A DNA stretch of 64,000 nucleotides from Lepiota brunneoincarnata (lineage: Eukaryota > Basidiomycota > Agaricomycetes > Agaricales > Agaricaceae): positions 124,001 through 188,000 of the forward strand of contig JAEBUN010000013.1 in assembly GCA_023014365.1 (NCBI GenBank). The letters are read 5' to 3'. Shown in pieces: positions 47,499 through 64,000 of this stretch. The position numbers and the translations under genes are program-made. Within the stretch, counting starts at the first letter, position 1. Each line of letters starts with the position of its first letter. The notes under the pieces are model-generated. The model was not told where the DNA came from, did no database searches, and saw nothing but the letters and a program-made list of their open reading frames with translations.

Positions 47499-47628
47499 TC
47501 CATGAACCAAGAAGCTGAGTGCTGGGACTTCAGCTATGGGAAAGTCTGAGAGTAAACGGAAGTTCTGGCTTCCTCTGTGCTTGTACCCCATATCTTGGGC
47601 AGGGAAAAAACTTTTAGTATCCCCTGGG

Positions 47629-47860
47629 TAAATTAGCCGCGTATCCTTGTCAAGCTCAGGTTTATTTCTAGGGCGAACTGGTAACCTCGGTCCACGTTCT
47701 ATTCAAGTCACAAGTGTGTTAAGCAATCTAGATATCTGTTCCCCCCCCCCCCCTCCCTTTCATAATTTTCAAATACTGGAACTAAATTTCGCGTTATTTT
47801 AGCTCGAGGACTGGAGCAGAGACAAGGCTTTGAGGTATCCAAGCTGAGATATGTGAAGGA
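47629..47860 (+). repeat. Left arm of a large inverted repeat
   Basis: Begins GTAAATTAGCCGC and ends ATATGTGAAGGA. The reverse complement is at 51319-51498, with shared stretches such as TTGGAGCAGAGAC(C/A)AGGCTTTGAGGT (reported in short form) and AGTGTGTTA. A C14 run (about 47743-47756) interrupts this arm. The outer boundary is sharp: sequences outside the arms do not match. Confidence 0.7.
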
Positions 47861-50800
47861 GTTGTCGTTTTCTCATAGAAATTTAATTACAACGCTTGCG
47901 CTGGCTCACCAGAATATCCTAGTCTTGTCGGCAATGATTGAGGCAACGTCACATATTCCCCAGACGCAACGGGCGATCCACGTGGTATTCTACTCCATCG
48001 AGTTGACAGATGGACGTTCCCATCGACAAGGCATCTTGAATACTACTAGGACATCGCTGTCGAAGTGCAAGTTCCCAGTCAAATCAGCAACCGACGCATT
48101 TGGCCGCCCAACGATCATATTCTTTTGCGTCGTGAACCCAAAAGGTGATTGTATTTACTGTTCAAGATCGAACCTGAGACCATCCATGCGATGGGATCGA
48201 GGAGGATAGGATCACCCGGGTCGCCTCCCATGACCGCGAAATTGATGATATTGAGTGTCGTCAGAGTCAATATGGACATACTTTTGCCTGTGTGGAGGTA
48301 ACCGAGCCATCGTGGAAGATCGACTTCCTCTAATATGCGATGCAGTTCACCCATGACATATGTTACCGATTCAGAAGTCGATGCCCCATGGATGTATGAG
48401 TTACCTGATGCGCTTATGTACCCCAATTCGATCAGTAGATGGTGTTGAGAGTGTTGAAGTAGAGGGCTGTTGAAGAGACTCAGACTCTTCTACAGACCAA
48501 TCGCCGCCCATACCTCGGACTTCGTTTGACACAGGGAAGGATGACCTCGCTATTCTCAAGTCAGTAGCACTGGTGCTGGCACAGACACCCATCGCCCCTA
48601 GCGCGATTCCTCTTGACCATGCCGGGAGTGTCCCAAGTGTGAGCCTTGTCGGTGGGGCTGCAACGCCTATCGAGATATTTCATTATTCAGGCGTACAGAT
48701 CGCAGACAAGTCCGTGGCATAGCCTCCAAGGCAAAGCCAACGCTGAGCCTACAAACACCAGATAAGGGGTGGCATAGGCCCATAACAGAACAGATAGAGG
48801 GCGCATAAATCCATAGCGAATAGACAGTGCGTAAAGCTGCAGCAAATGGGGGGTGCGTACGTCCGTGGCGGTAGGGGGTGCGTATTCCCGTACCGAATGG
48901 GTGGTGTATAATCTATGACAAACGTCAAAAGGAGGGAGGGGAGAGAGGAATCCCGTGTGATTGGTCATTTGGTCTCTATATCCACCCTTATCGCGTCAAA
49001 CGCAGCCAAATTGCCCCCCGCAGAGCTACCAGGGCTAGTTACTCCTTCATACCGGTTTCACACGAAAGGTTTCCTATGCAAGTATCAGTTTCATGGTTGT
49101 CAGTACGAATTCGACATGGAAAACAAACCTATTTGAGGAAATCGTTGGTGATGGGCCGGTCGATGATATGTAGAATATGTCTGCGATTACTCGTGGCCAG
49201 TCTCGCATCCCAAGCTGCCAGCACGACGAGCTCATGAGAATTTTGGGCCTGTGTGACGGATATGTCATGCGAATTGACAGCTCCAAATGTGATAAGTATA
49301 AGTCCTTCGCGTTTCACGAGAAGCTTCCTGAGGGTGGCAGTCTGGGTGTCATGAACCTTACGGAACATTATACCATATATAAACTCCTTGGCGATTGACG
49401 AGCTCGAAGGGCACGCGGGTTCGAAACAAGTATCAGCGTAAGTTCGGAACCGTGCGCTCACGCGATGACAAGTATAAGAGTACGAAGAGCAAGGAGGAAA
49501 GCAAACGGACGAAGGATCCAACGAAAATTTACTAAAATGTGTGCCATGTCATGGTACGTGACACCTGCAGTAACGATGGCGAGAAACGTTGCAAAATGTG
49601 CCAGTCGTGCAGGACAAGAATCAAATGTAAAATTTATGCAACGGAATGATAAATAATATGCCCGCAGCAACTGCAGGGGAATATATTGGAGATATCGATT
49701 GGGGTGGCTCATGCAGCACTCAACCACCTCTGCTGACTTGCCACTAATGACGTTGTTGAACACCCAGGGTCTGATCTTGTAGACGGACTGGATGCGCCAC
49801 TCAAAGAACTAGGGGTGGCATAGTTGTTGCACCCCAACTCCTGCCCCCTGGGCTCCTGTATCCTGTACCAACGAGTACTTGTCCCTGCTCATGAGAGTTC
49901 CTACTTAGAATATCAATAGCGAGGGTGCAGCATTGACAACTGAGCTGAGTTCTGCCCCATTACCAGGTGACAGTCTGCTGTGTGCTAGTGCAGCAATCAC
50001 GGGCAGGTTGCACCTGAGAATGGCAACCCCACACTGCCAGATCACTGTCGTTAGAGGCTGGCGAAACACAGGGAGTTCGAGACTAACTGACCTCAATAAC
50101 ACCCGTTATTGCCTCATCTGACCTTTCTTCGGTTAGGAGGAAAGTTGAATGGATGAGTGATATGAGCATGGTAGAACCATATGCACTGAATGCCCCTAGT
50201 ACCCTCCATTTGTAGGCAAAACCACCTTGGCCAAGGCGCAGGAGTGACCGGGCCACAAAGTAAATGGCCAGGTCCGCGGACAGGGCAACTGTGCACCCTT
50301 TAGTTAAGGCTTCAATAAATATGATGGTCCAAATCACTCACCCGCATATTGCGCAAGTCTTCCAGTTGCCACCGAGGAAAGGGTAATGATTTCCATTCAT
50401 CTCGGTCCTGAAGAATTAGAGCTATTACTTGAACATCTCCTGCACATCCTGCTAACATCCTCGGCCGTGCCTGGCGGTCGCAAGACTGGATTCCACTATC
50501 AATGAGGAGAAGGGTCATCAAAATACGCATGTACCTGACCTCTTTCGGTTATTTCAAGATTGATGTTGAAGAGAGATATGCGGGGTTGGTAGGCGAGCAC
50601 GACTGCGTCCGTCAGTCGCAAGGCTTTTGACCCAGAAGGGGGGGAGTAGGGAGGGAGAGAGGGAGGGAGAGAATGAGAACGAGAAAACGAGATAGAGGAA
50701 CCTCGATAGATCGTTAAAGAGCTGGGATTATTTCGCTACCGCATGATAAAAATTTCTAGCTAGTTTTTATACTACGAGGTGGACTTTTTTGATGGGGAAA

Positions 50801-51318
50801 GGAAAAGTTTAGAACCGAAGAGAAAGAAGGAAAAATAACTACAAAATCCCGTAAAGAAACTAGTAGCATATGTGTTTACTACAAACGGGGAGAGAGAAAC
50901 GGAAGGAAAGGAAAAAGAAAATCGCCTACGCGATCCGTCGCTTGCATGACGTGTCCATGCATGTTTCCGGCGCGCTTGGTGTGTTTTGGGTGGTGAACGT
51001 GCCAGGAGCGTGTGGGCACCGTGGTTGTCTCCGCGGTCTTGTCTGGGTTAGCGAAAGAGGGAACGACGGATGCTACGCGAGCAGCCGTTGTTCGCTCTCC
51101 ACAATGTACTGAGAATTTGCTCCCACTTACCAGACGACCAGATAGATGAGTGGTTGATGAGCGAGTCAATGTTCGTGTCTGTAACCTGCAATATGTTGTC
51201 TGGAGAATGTGTGAACTTTCCTTGGTTGTGACTGACAAGATTTGAATATTCTGGCTCGCCGGCGCAAGTGTTGTGATTCTCGTTCAGATATATTTAAATA
51301 TATTTGAAAAACAATATG
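47861..51318 (-). pseudogene. Region between inverted arms with possible decayed membrane gene
   Basis: Hydrophobic minus-strand pieces appear at about 50083-50337 (VLGAFSAYGSTMLISLIHS), 49458-49650 (FLAIVTAGVTYHDMAHIL and LRPFAFLLALRTLILV) and 48118-48426 (LTLTTLNIINFAVMGG, then WMVSGSILNSKYNHLLGS). Their order could fit a multi-pass membrane protein read right to left. However, I could not connect them with consistent introns and I recognise no family. A degenerate GGGGTGCGTA-type repeat lies at 48850-48890. The identification is weak; treat it as a candidate only. Confidence 0.25.
50636..50705 (+). repeat. GA-rich simple tract
   Basis: Purine-rich run (GGGAGGGAGAGAGGGAGGGA and similar) followed by GAGAACGAGAAAACGAGATAG. 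A second A/G-rich stretch follows at 50795-50930. Confidence 0.8.
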
Positions 51319-51498
51319 TCCTTTACATATATCAGCTCGGATACCTCAAAGCCTGGTCTCTGCTCCAATTCTCAAGCTAAATTAATCGGAAATTTAGCTC
51401 ACCTAACACACTTCTGAGTTGCATAGGATGTGGAATAGGGCTTACCGGCTCGTCCTAGAAATCATCTGAGGCTTGACGACAATATGCGGCTAATTTAC
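51319..51498 (-). repeat. Right arm of a large inverted repeat
   Basis: Reverse complement partner of 47629-47860; shorter because it lacks the C-run and adjacent bases. A 16-bp perfect AT palindrome (ATATATTTAAATATAT, 51288-51303) lies just inside this arm. Confidence 0.7.
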
Positions 51499-53048
51499 TC
51501 GGAAAAATAATGGTATTTTCGCTACTAGAGAGATAAGATGTGGAGTTTGCCTGAATGGCGCTGTGTATGGACGTGAGCATCTGCCAGCGTCAAGGGATGC
51601 ATGCATGGTGAAAGGTCCACGCTGGACAAGTTCACGCCTGAAAACGTGAACCTCAGAGTTGCAACCCTTGTGCGGGCCGCGGCCCATGCGGACTCGGATT
51701 ACCAAGCTAATGCGGCTGTTCCTCTGGCGCATTCTTCTGATGCTAGCTTCCCTGAGTTACGCCTAAATATCTCAGAAAAAGGAATCGATGACTTCTGACA
51801 TTGCGTCATAATTCCACACAGAACGCCCCTATTTATTACCCCTTTGGCTCTCAAGGCCTCATATTTTCGGGTTCGAGTTGTGTACGGACAGACGTCGAGG
51901 TAGAGTCTATGAAACACAAAGTTATCGAACATTTTCTGTTGCTTGGGACACGTTTGGCACTTATGGCTGCCTCGTTCGTATCCTTTTTACCTCTTGTTCA
52001 AATCATCCTGTAGGACACAAGTGTATCATAGCAAAAGGATAGCGACATAACTTGTACAAGTAAAAAACCAAGTATGGTTACCGCTTCTTGGATTTTCCTT
52101 TTTGATCACTTGGACCCCTGACAACTAGGCTGCAAGTAGCGCAGGGTAAGATCATGTTTCGCTGATGTAAGACAGACAAAGGTTACAGCTCGCCTTATAG
52201 ATTAGTTGAGCTTGCTCGCTCGGAAGTATTTCCGCTACTAGCGATATAGATCTCTGACAGACGGCCGTACGTGGGTGATTTGAAAGACGCTGTTGACTTT
52301 GGCATCAAGGTTCTCATATGGGGACCAACTTGGGCGCCAGCCAACTGGAAACAGGGAAATTCCAGGGGTCTGGGCCTTATATGTGTGAAGCTGTAGATTC
52401 TGAGCCGCAATATGTCAGCCCCAGCCCTCTTCGTTTCCAAGGGATTTGCGGGGTAGTCGAGCGTCCAACACCATGAGATATATGGTCAAACAATGGTCTT
52501 CATCCTTGGATATCCCTTTGACCCAGAATATGGACAAAATGGTTCAAACTTCCGATGTTATATCATATTCATTCCGTCATATCAGATACCCCCTTGCCCT
52601 CCGACCCGCGGTGACAGCAATAGACATGAAACAAGAGATCTCGCGCCAAATGAGACGCCCGGCCCAGCATTATCACACTTCAAAACCTGTGACTGCGGAT
52701 TTTTAACGCCCGATGGTCCGGCCCGACCGTTGACGCAAGTTTGATGTGTCCTGCTTTTCTCACCATCGTCCCTGCCGAAACCATTATTGTACATCGCCTT
52801 ATGGGCTGCCCCTTGATGGCGGCCTTGATACACGTCTCCGAGACTCACGTACTTTGTCCCACGAGGATCACACGGAGAAAAAGAAGCGTCGCCAAATGAA
52901 TATCCGCGACTACCACGAGGGATAACGAACCAGAATGACAGGGAGAAAAGGCGATTATTAAGCATCTGAGAGCGAGGGAAAACCCTCAGAATTGCCACTT
53001 ACGTGCTCTGTGGTCACTTCTTGTTGTCGACACCGGTGGACCTGCCAA
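51499..53048. other. Intergenic; upstream region of GMC 2
   Basis: No gene is recognised. The last 200 bases match, inverted, the upstream region of GMC 1 (about 7.64-7.87 kb), including a GGCGATTATTAAGCATCTG stretch. A roughly TATTTTCGCTACTAG-like piece occurs at both 51515 and 52225. Confidence 0.45.
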
Positions 53049-55469
<2,421 letters not shown>

Positions 55470-56446
55470 AAGTTTGGTAATCACTCGGCCCACACCTTGG
55501 AAAGTTATTATGGACTCCGATTTATGGGGATTAGACCTGTTTTCATGATAGGCATTAACATTAATATATCTCTTCTGATGATATAGCGAATGGACTTGTG
55601 ATTCCCTTAGATCACTACACATGCTGGGCAATTTAGATAGTTTCCGGCAAAAATGGTTCTCATAGCTAGGTAACCCGACGGTCCCACCTCCCAAAAATAC
55701 TAACATATACCTCCCCGAATTTTTCTCTTCAATCCCGTTTTCATAGGGATGTATTGACGCTTCAACGTTTTTACGATACTGAAACTAGTTTTGAGCCGTA
55801 AAAATGGGGTCGTCCGTGGGGAATACTGCTATCCACGTCCTAGCGACTGACTCATCAAGATGACGATATCCGCACCGAGCGCTTCAGGGGGCTGGTGGGA
55901 GAATCCAAAGATACGTGAGTCCATGATGAAGATGTCAGAGCTGAAATACGCATGTTATTCTTGTAGCCTATATTCCCTCCCTCCATCCAATGGAGAGCGG
56001 TCATGCGTGTGAAGTTTATCGTTCAACGGACTCCCAATCAATATATGTGGTTCCGTGATATCTCGCACTTGCAAAAAGCTCCGTCCGGGCCAAGGCTGGC
56101 GAAGGGAATCACCTTTTGGTATCACAAGTAAATTGCACTCGCCCTATACAGAGGGGCCAAGAGTGCATGTCGACGTTCGGGAAATATTATGATATGAAAT
56201 AACGAGTTCGCTATTGGGTTGTTTCGAGTAGTTTGAGGAATCCAAAAGGGACGCTCGCTCATAATCTTGCTGGCTCCCGACTACGCCTGTACCGAGTCCA
56301 ATAAGACTAGGTGCGATATACACGGGAAATTGAAAACCGACCAGAATGAACGGGCTGCGGTAAAGCTTGTATGCCGGGTGTGACCAGGTGGGTCACTAAT
56401 TATTTATAACGGATGACGCACGGGCGGACACCCTTGGTCTACCACG
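55470..56446. other. Intergenic between GMC 2 and GMC 3
   Basis: No gene seen. The first 100 bases weakly resemble the flank after GMC 1. The stretch just before 56447 should be the promoter of GMC 3. Confidence 0.4.
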
Positions 56447-58876
<2,430 letters not shown>

Positions 58877-60001
58877 TCTGGTATGCTATTTTGCTTAACA
58901 TCTGTCGCTCGGCATTGACTCATATTCTTGGCCTGAGAACACGATGATAGAAATGTTGAGGTATAGAATCAACCATTGGAGATGATATCTTGATAAGAGA
59001 GCTACGTATGTAACAATGTTGAGAGAGTAATCTTTCTCAATCCAGACCCATGCTTTCCCATTGGCAATGAGCGTTCCTGAACTGTAAAATCCGACAATGC
59101 CCACGCCTACAAACCACGTCCACAGAACAAACGTGGTGTAAGACCACGAAAGTGCTCTAAGGCAGTGAGAGGTCATGTGGCTGAAGTTCAAGAGATCTGT
59201 CAACCAAACCATATTACATGATGGCGAAATGAATTAATCAATCATGAAGGATTAAAAATAGGTAACACACAGCCGGGTGAATGTGAAATTATGGGAATGA
59301 CCAGGCATCGGCAAAGCCGCGGAAGCTGGTAATTGGAAACCTCCAATCGCCGGTCACCACCGCATGCCTATATAGACGATAGACTATTTTTTTGCGGGGC
59401 TGTAAAGTCCTAAAATCTACTCTATATCTCTCGTCGCTGTGGGCACTGTGGCATCCCATCGAACACCGACAAGAGATGGTGATGATTGGCAACCCCTGAT
59501 AGCAATGGAACTACGTCTTCTCAATTGTTTGGGGAGAACTTGCTCTGTCCGTGGCTCTCTGGACGTGAAGGCGTGATTCTGGGTCGATTCGCAACCGCGT
59601 GGAAGAGTTTGGAGTTCCAATCACTGGGAAAGTAGGCAGATGTCTATAAATAATATTGGTTGTTCATTGGGTGGAGGTGGTGATATCTTAGTTTATCCGT
59701 CCTCATTCGTGATGAGAAGGCGGGCGCTCGCTCCGGCGAGATGAATACCGGTATCATGATAAGGTCACGATGTTGAGTTGATGCTGATAATATTGCCCAT
59801 CTACCGGCTGGAGGCGGTGCGCCCTCTGTCCATATTTGTTCCCACATACCGAGAGGTGTACGCGTTCATGGATAAAATAATCATTTGCGCTTCTATAAAC
59901 ATGTCGAGTTGAAGGCCTCTCCGTTTCATCGTCCCCAGTATTTCCCCCCAAGGCGATAGCGATTATTCACCCCCGTTGCAGGAATCGCGGAGACCACAAG
60001 C
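58877..60001. other. Intergenic between GMC 3 and the 7TM gene
   Basis: A hydrophobic minus-strand frame (58895-59212) lies here, but it has no recognisable motif and may be chance. Otherwise nothing is seen. The last part is the promoter region of the plus-strand gene starting at 60002. Confidence 0.4.
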
Positions 60002-61292
60002 ATGTCAAAGTTTCCGATCACAGCAGCCCAGCTCTCAGGAAACTTTTGCGAGACGCTCTTCTATGGCATGTACTTGGTGACATGCTGCTTTTGCGCTCGT
60101 GCCCTTCTACTAACCGGTGACGGGCGAGACGAGCGATTCCTTCGATTCTCTGAAATCCGTTGGTTGATGGCCATCGTCGCGATGGCGATGTTTGTCATTC
60201 TCACATTCGATACCGCAATTGGGCTGTTACACAACTTCCATGCATTCGTTCAGGCAACAGATGCGACGACAGAATTCCTCAATATTGGGGATTGGATCAA
60301 CATTGTGCGGGTAAGCAATGGGTTTATCCTTTGTTGCTACCAGTCGAGTTCACTGAATGTGCCGGTTAGACCGTGGATCAAGGCCTTGTTACGGTACTGG
60401 GCGACTTCATCTTGGTAAGATAGTCGTCTTTCTTTCATGGGAAATTGTCAGACAAAGCTAAATGATGCTCCGATAGATTTATAGGTGCTGGATTGTGTAT
60501 GGACGTCGATGGCTGGTTATTGTGCCATCTGTGATTTTGTACCTTGCAACGATAATCGTGGAGATCAAGCTCATCGCAACCGAAGCGGATCCGTCGACCC
60601 TGAAAAACATTTCCCTGAGTTCGAAACTAACACGACCCTGGAATGTAGCCTTTTTCGCGATTACCGCCTTTCAAAATGTGGTTACCACTGGTGAGAGATC
60701 TAAATTGCGGGGTCAAAGGGACCCGGCTGACTTGGTGAACAGGTATATTGGTTTGGCGCATCTGGAAAGTGGAGAAACAGGGCGAGAGATACTTGGAACA
60801 AAGTGGATCTTACGGATACCAACCGCGAAGACTGCGCAGAGTTATCAGGATCATCGGAGAGTCTGGAGCAGCGTACACTATGATGGCATTCATCACATTT
60901 GTGGTGAGCGCGTCGGGGAGTGACGCTCTCTATCCCACCTCGGATATGGTGAGTGGCGCTATGAGTTTAGTGAACCACTGAGCAGTCGGATCCTGATGTG
61001 ATTGTCGAAGACGCTCGTAACGACGGGGATAGCGTTTAACGTTATCCTCGTGCGATCTTCGTCGAGGCGGGATCAGCAATTCAAGACGTTTGACGCGACG
61101 CTGACAGCGCGCGGACGTACTGAGAGCACAACATTGAATTCCATCAGCTTGGGTGTTGGGCAAATGAAGAGCACCGGTACACCAGAGGATGTCGAGCTGA
61201 CGGTAAAGGACTCGGTTCACAGGGGTTTCCAGTCTCAGCCTGAAATCTATCCTTCTGGTATCGCGGTGACTAAATTTGTTGAGACAGCCTAG
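60002..61292 (+). CDS. Seven-helix fungal membrane protein
   Basis: Five exons join cleanly: 60002-60310, 60370-60414, 60477-60690, 60743-60948 and 61011-61292. All introns are GT-AG and 52-62 bp, and the frame is kept, giving about 351 residues. Seven hydrophobic segments are visible: LFYGMYLVTCCFCARALLL, WLMAIVAMAMFVILTF, GLVTVLGDFILIYRCWIVYG (across an intron), LVIVPSVILYLATIIVEI, VAFFAITAFQNVVTTGILVW, YTMMAFITFVVSAS and LVTTGIAFNVILV. A polar cytoplasmic-type tail of about 75 residues follows. The layout matches the large group of uncharacterised seven-helix proteins of basidiomycetes; a receptor role is possible but not shown. No lesion was found, so this is the best-preserved gene of the window. 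Confidence 0.85.
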
Positions 61293-62460
61293 CGGAGTGA
61301 TCTTTAAATTATTTTTGTTTTTGTATGTATGATACACGTAGCTCGCCAGGAAATGCTCATGAGACTGATAATCAACAGCCCGTTTCAAGTTTTGGATAAC
61401 TTGACCATTGGGGAGCTTTAGGCCTGAGCCCGGGCTGGCCGGGCACTGCAAGGACACCTTGAGGAGTAAATTTTTGAACTTCGAAGCGCAGAGCATGTAC
61501 ATATACCTCTTGCCCCTATCCAGGGATTGTCGGGGGATCTAGGCGCCGCACAGAGAAGAGGCGGTTCCAATCGGTGGCAGTGCATACAGCTGCAGTCATT
61601 GTAATGCCGACCGCGGGCAGTGATTCACTGCCTCCCATCGCCAGGGAATTACGGAATATTCATGTTGATGCCTCGTGTGCTGTGACTTAGGTGTTTTGTG
61701 ATCTTTACCGAACGTAGGGCCAAAGCTCGGAATGATTACATGCTATCGGCAGGGATAAGTATCTTACCCTCGTATCTGGGAGTACCGCATGTAAACGGAA
61801 CGGAGAGGGTCTTGTCGTCTGCCTTCTCAGCAGTTCGTAATCCCGCTGCCGTGTCCTTGGATTCTGACCGCAAAGTTACTGTGTTGGTCTGAGAATAGTC
61901 AGTAATCGCTCCCAAAATTTCAGCGTAATTTATTGTAGCCAGCGCGCGGCGTATACTGCAAAAACAACATATCGGAATTTTGTGAGCGCTATGGAACTTC
62001 CTGAGTAGAGTAGAACATATGATGTCAAAGTATGGGGGCGATCCAGTTAGAATTTCGCGGGCTACTTTCAAAATAACATATGGAGAATAAATACGCGGTT
62101 GGTGGGAAGTGTTTCACTACTTTCTTGCTACAGCGGTTTGAGCCTGAACCACTCTAACTAGGGACTAGTGACGGGCTGACATTACCATCTAATTACAGGG
62201 TTTTTTAGGTGAGCTCAGATACTCGTCCTCCCAGTCCCTCGGCCTAGAACTCGGCTCATGCTGTAATATCGGGCGTCCAGGGGATTCGCGCGTTTCTCAG
62301 ACAGATGGAACGCTGATGGTAACCTAGGCGTCTATGGTCACGTGGGTGTAACGTGTATTGGCAAATGGCAACAGTAGACGCTACAGCACTCACATATCTC
62401 TCCGCGTTACACAATGTAAGAACCCTTTTCGTTACCTGGACCGCCATGTGTCCTTCCGCC
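61293..62460. other. Intergenic
   Basis: No gene is recognised. Contains the 3' flank of the seven-helix gene and, near its end, the leader of the next gene. Confidence 0.4.
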
Positions 62461-64000
62461 ATGGTCGATACCAACTATACTGCTCTTTCGTCTTTCCGGT
62501 CGAATGATGGCGGTCCGCATCCCAAACCTAGCTCTATCCGACTCCCCAAGCAAAAACCGCAAGCGCGAAGCTTGCTCGAGTCCAAGTATGCCTTTCTCCT
62601 TCGCGTGGGCGCATTCATTATCCTCGAATTCGGTTTCATCATTCTTGCGTCTGTGGTCGTGACCCGCCCACTTCCGCTCAACCTATCGTCTGATACCACG
62701 GTCACCGAAGCCAAAGGTGGTGTCACAATCATTTCCGTCGCCTGGCATGCTTTTGCCATCATAATCATCAAGGACGTCATCCTCCATATTTTCAGCGCGG
62801 AATGGATAGCCCAGTATCGTAGGACAGGGAAGATACTGCCCGGAGACACCGACATCGTTTCCCGGATGACAGCAGGCCTCATCAGCCAGATTCGACACTT
62901 CACCTCCAGAAACGCGACACTTCCCTATCGCCTTGCATTTATTTCGGCGATGCTGCTTATGGTGGTGAATGGATTGGGACCCAGTGCTATCACCGTCAAC
63001 CCTATCCTTTCTCAGTATCCCCTCAACATTCAGGTGGCTAATCTCACCATTACTGAAAACCTCTCTTTACAAGGTTCCACTACGTTGGCAGTGGATCGCG
63101 CTAACCTCATTGTGAGGTTGGAGCAGTTGGAAAACGCGATATATGGCTTCAGGACGCAAGGCAACGTGCTAATACCCTGGCCCCCGTCCGACCTGACTTC
63201 GGCCAATGGATCCATCAAATACGAAAGCGATGTGGTGAACTACAATTTTAAATGTTCGTGGAAGCAGCCAACTATGGGGGAGAACCTGATCCGGTGGACT
63301 ATTGACAATAAGCGGTGGTTTGTCTATACCAGTATCAGCATTGACCCTAGCTCCAGATCTTTCGACGACGCAAGTGAGTACTGCTCCCCCTCCCCCTGGG
63401 CTCTATCTTATATATATACAAATAGCAATCCTACCGATGGAAGAGGAGCGTATCTCCGGTGGCACCGCAGATAGTCCGCTTATTGCTTTCCTTTTCCTTG
63501 GGAGCAACACCACTCTCTCAGAGCACGTCGTGCTGAACCTTGAAGGGCTACCTACGACATTCCTCGCCCCATCCTCTTCCAACGATACTATTTCCAATTC
63601 AAGCCCGGCGCTCGCCACCATCCTGCTCTGCGACCCTCAATCAAGGGTTACCCCCGCTACAGTTACGCTATCACGAGGCACTCTTCTCGCAGACACCCAT
63701 TCCGGTCCCCCATTGACCAACAACGTCCCGCCAACAGCAGCAAACGCGATTTTCTCTCAGAGCCTCCTTGATGCCACATCATCGCCGGATAATTACGGCG
63801 ACCAGTCCCTCGTGAACCCCATAGCACGAGTCTTATTCCTCACCGACCCCTCATTCTCGCACGAAGGTAAAACTGACGGGATCAAACCGCTCTCGCTGGA
63901 TCAAATCAACGAAAAGATGAATAACGTGCTTCCCTCAGCGGCAAAAGCCTATCTGAGTGGGTATAGACCCAATGACGACAACCTTACATTTCCTTCATTC
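62461..64000 (+). CDS. Membrane-anchored protein with large outer part, 3' end outside window
   Basis: I chose the ATG at 62461 because it sits in a strong GCCATGG context; the frame is also open upstream to 62353. Exon 1 ends at 63373. A 52-bp GT-AG intron (63374-63425) joins to an open exon that runs off the window at 64000. The N-terminus is polar, followed by membrane segments AFIILEFGFIILASVVV, ISVAWHAFAIIIIKDVILHI and LAFISAMLLMVVNGLG. The following several hundred residues are polar, with several N-x-S/T sites (for example NLTIT, NGS, NTT, NDT) as expected for an extracellular glycosylated part. Part of the layout is familiar from mushroom membrane proteins of unknown function. I cannot name a role. 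Confidence 0.75.

Noticed and set aside
49129..49521. 130-codon minus-strand frame considered as an independent gene
   Set aside because: Mixed composition with no domain; at most part of a decayed membrane gene, listed at low confidence within the larger region.
58895..59212. Hydrophobic 105-codon minus-strand frame considered as a membrane protein exon
   Set aside because: No partner exons or recognised motif, and the stretch is AT-rich intergenic DNA.

Overview
The window reads as genomic DNA of a filamentous basidiomycete, most likely an Agaricomycete. The evidence is: genes broken by many short GT-AG introns of about 50-65 bp, aryl-alcohol-oxidase-type GMC oxidoreductases, a fungal seven-helix membrane protein, remnants of a NACHT-type NTPase, and a DIRS-like tyrosine-recombinase retrotransposon of the kind common in mushrooms. 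No ribosomal RNA, tRNA, CRISPR array or bacterial operon structure was seen. All product names are family-level readings by eye; no database was searched.

Layout. 1-2.8 kb: no recognisable gene. 2.9-4.2 kb: first of four related copies of an unrecognised gene family (others at 8.7-9.4, 24.5 and 38.3 kb). 5.2-7.6 kb: GMC oxidoreductase 1 (minus strand), with substitutions in key active-site positions. 9.36-23.76 kb and 24.53-47.50 kb: two direct copies (A and B) of one large segment. Each carries, in order, a secreted GPI-anchored mucin-like gene (plus strand), an uncharacterised multi-pass membrane gene (minus strand), a broken NACHT NTPase gene (minus strand) and several kilobases without a clear gene. 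Copy B is longer because it holds a DIRS-like element (about 29.58-34.96 kb) and a hAT-like element (39333-41815) with a perfect 8-bp target duplication. The hAT-like element in turn contains a solo LTR (40775-41129). Copy B also keeps the NACHT gene's 3' half, which copy A has lost, while copy A keeps the P-loop part that copy B has lost.

47.5-53 kb: mostly gene-poor, with a 3.5-kb stretch bounded by inverted repeats of about 0.2 kb. 53.0-55.5 kb: GMC oxidoreductase 2 (plus strand), an inverted paralogue of gene 1 including its upstream region, now frameshifted. 56.4-58.9 kb: GMC oxidoreductase 3, whose active site looks complete. 60.0-61.3 kb: a five-exon seven-helix membrane protein. 62.46 kb to the window end: a membrane-anchored protein with a large glycosylated outer part, cut by the window edge.

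The strongest large-scale signal is the combination of segmental duplication, nested transposons and a local mutation pattern. In copy B, the DIRS element and the host DNA to its right (to about 39.9 kb) are poor in CpG. Where copy A has CpG, copy B usually has TpG or CpA, as expected from methylated-cytosine deamination or RIP-like mutation. The copy B DNA to the left of the element, and that beyond 42.6 kb, looks much less affected.
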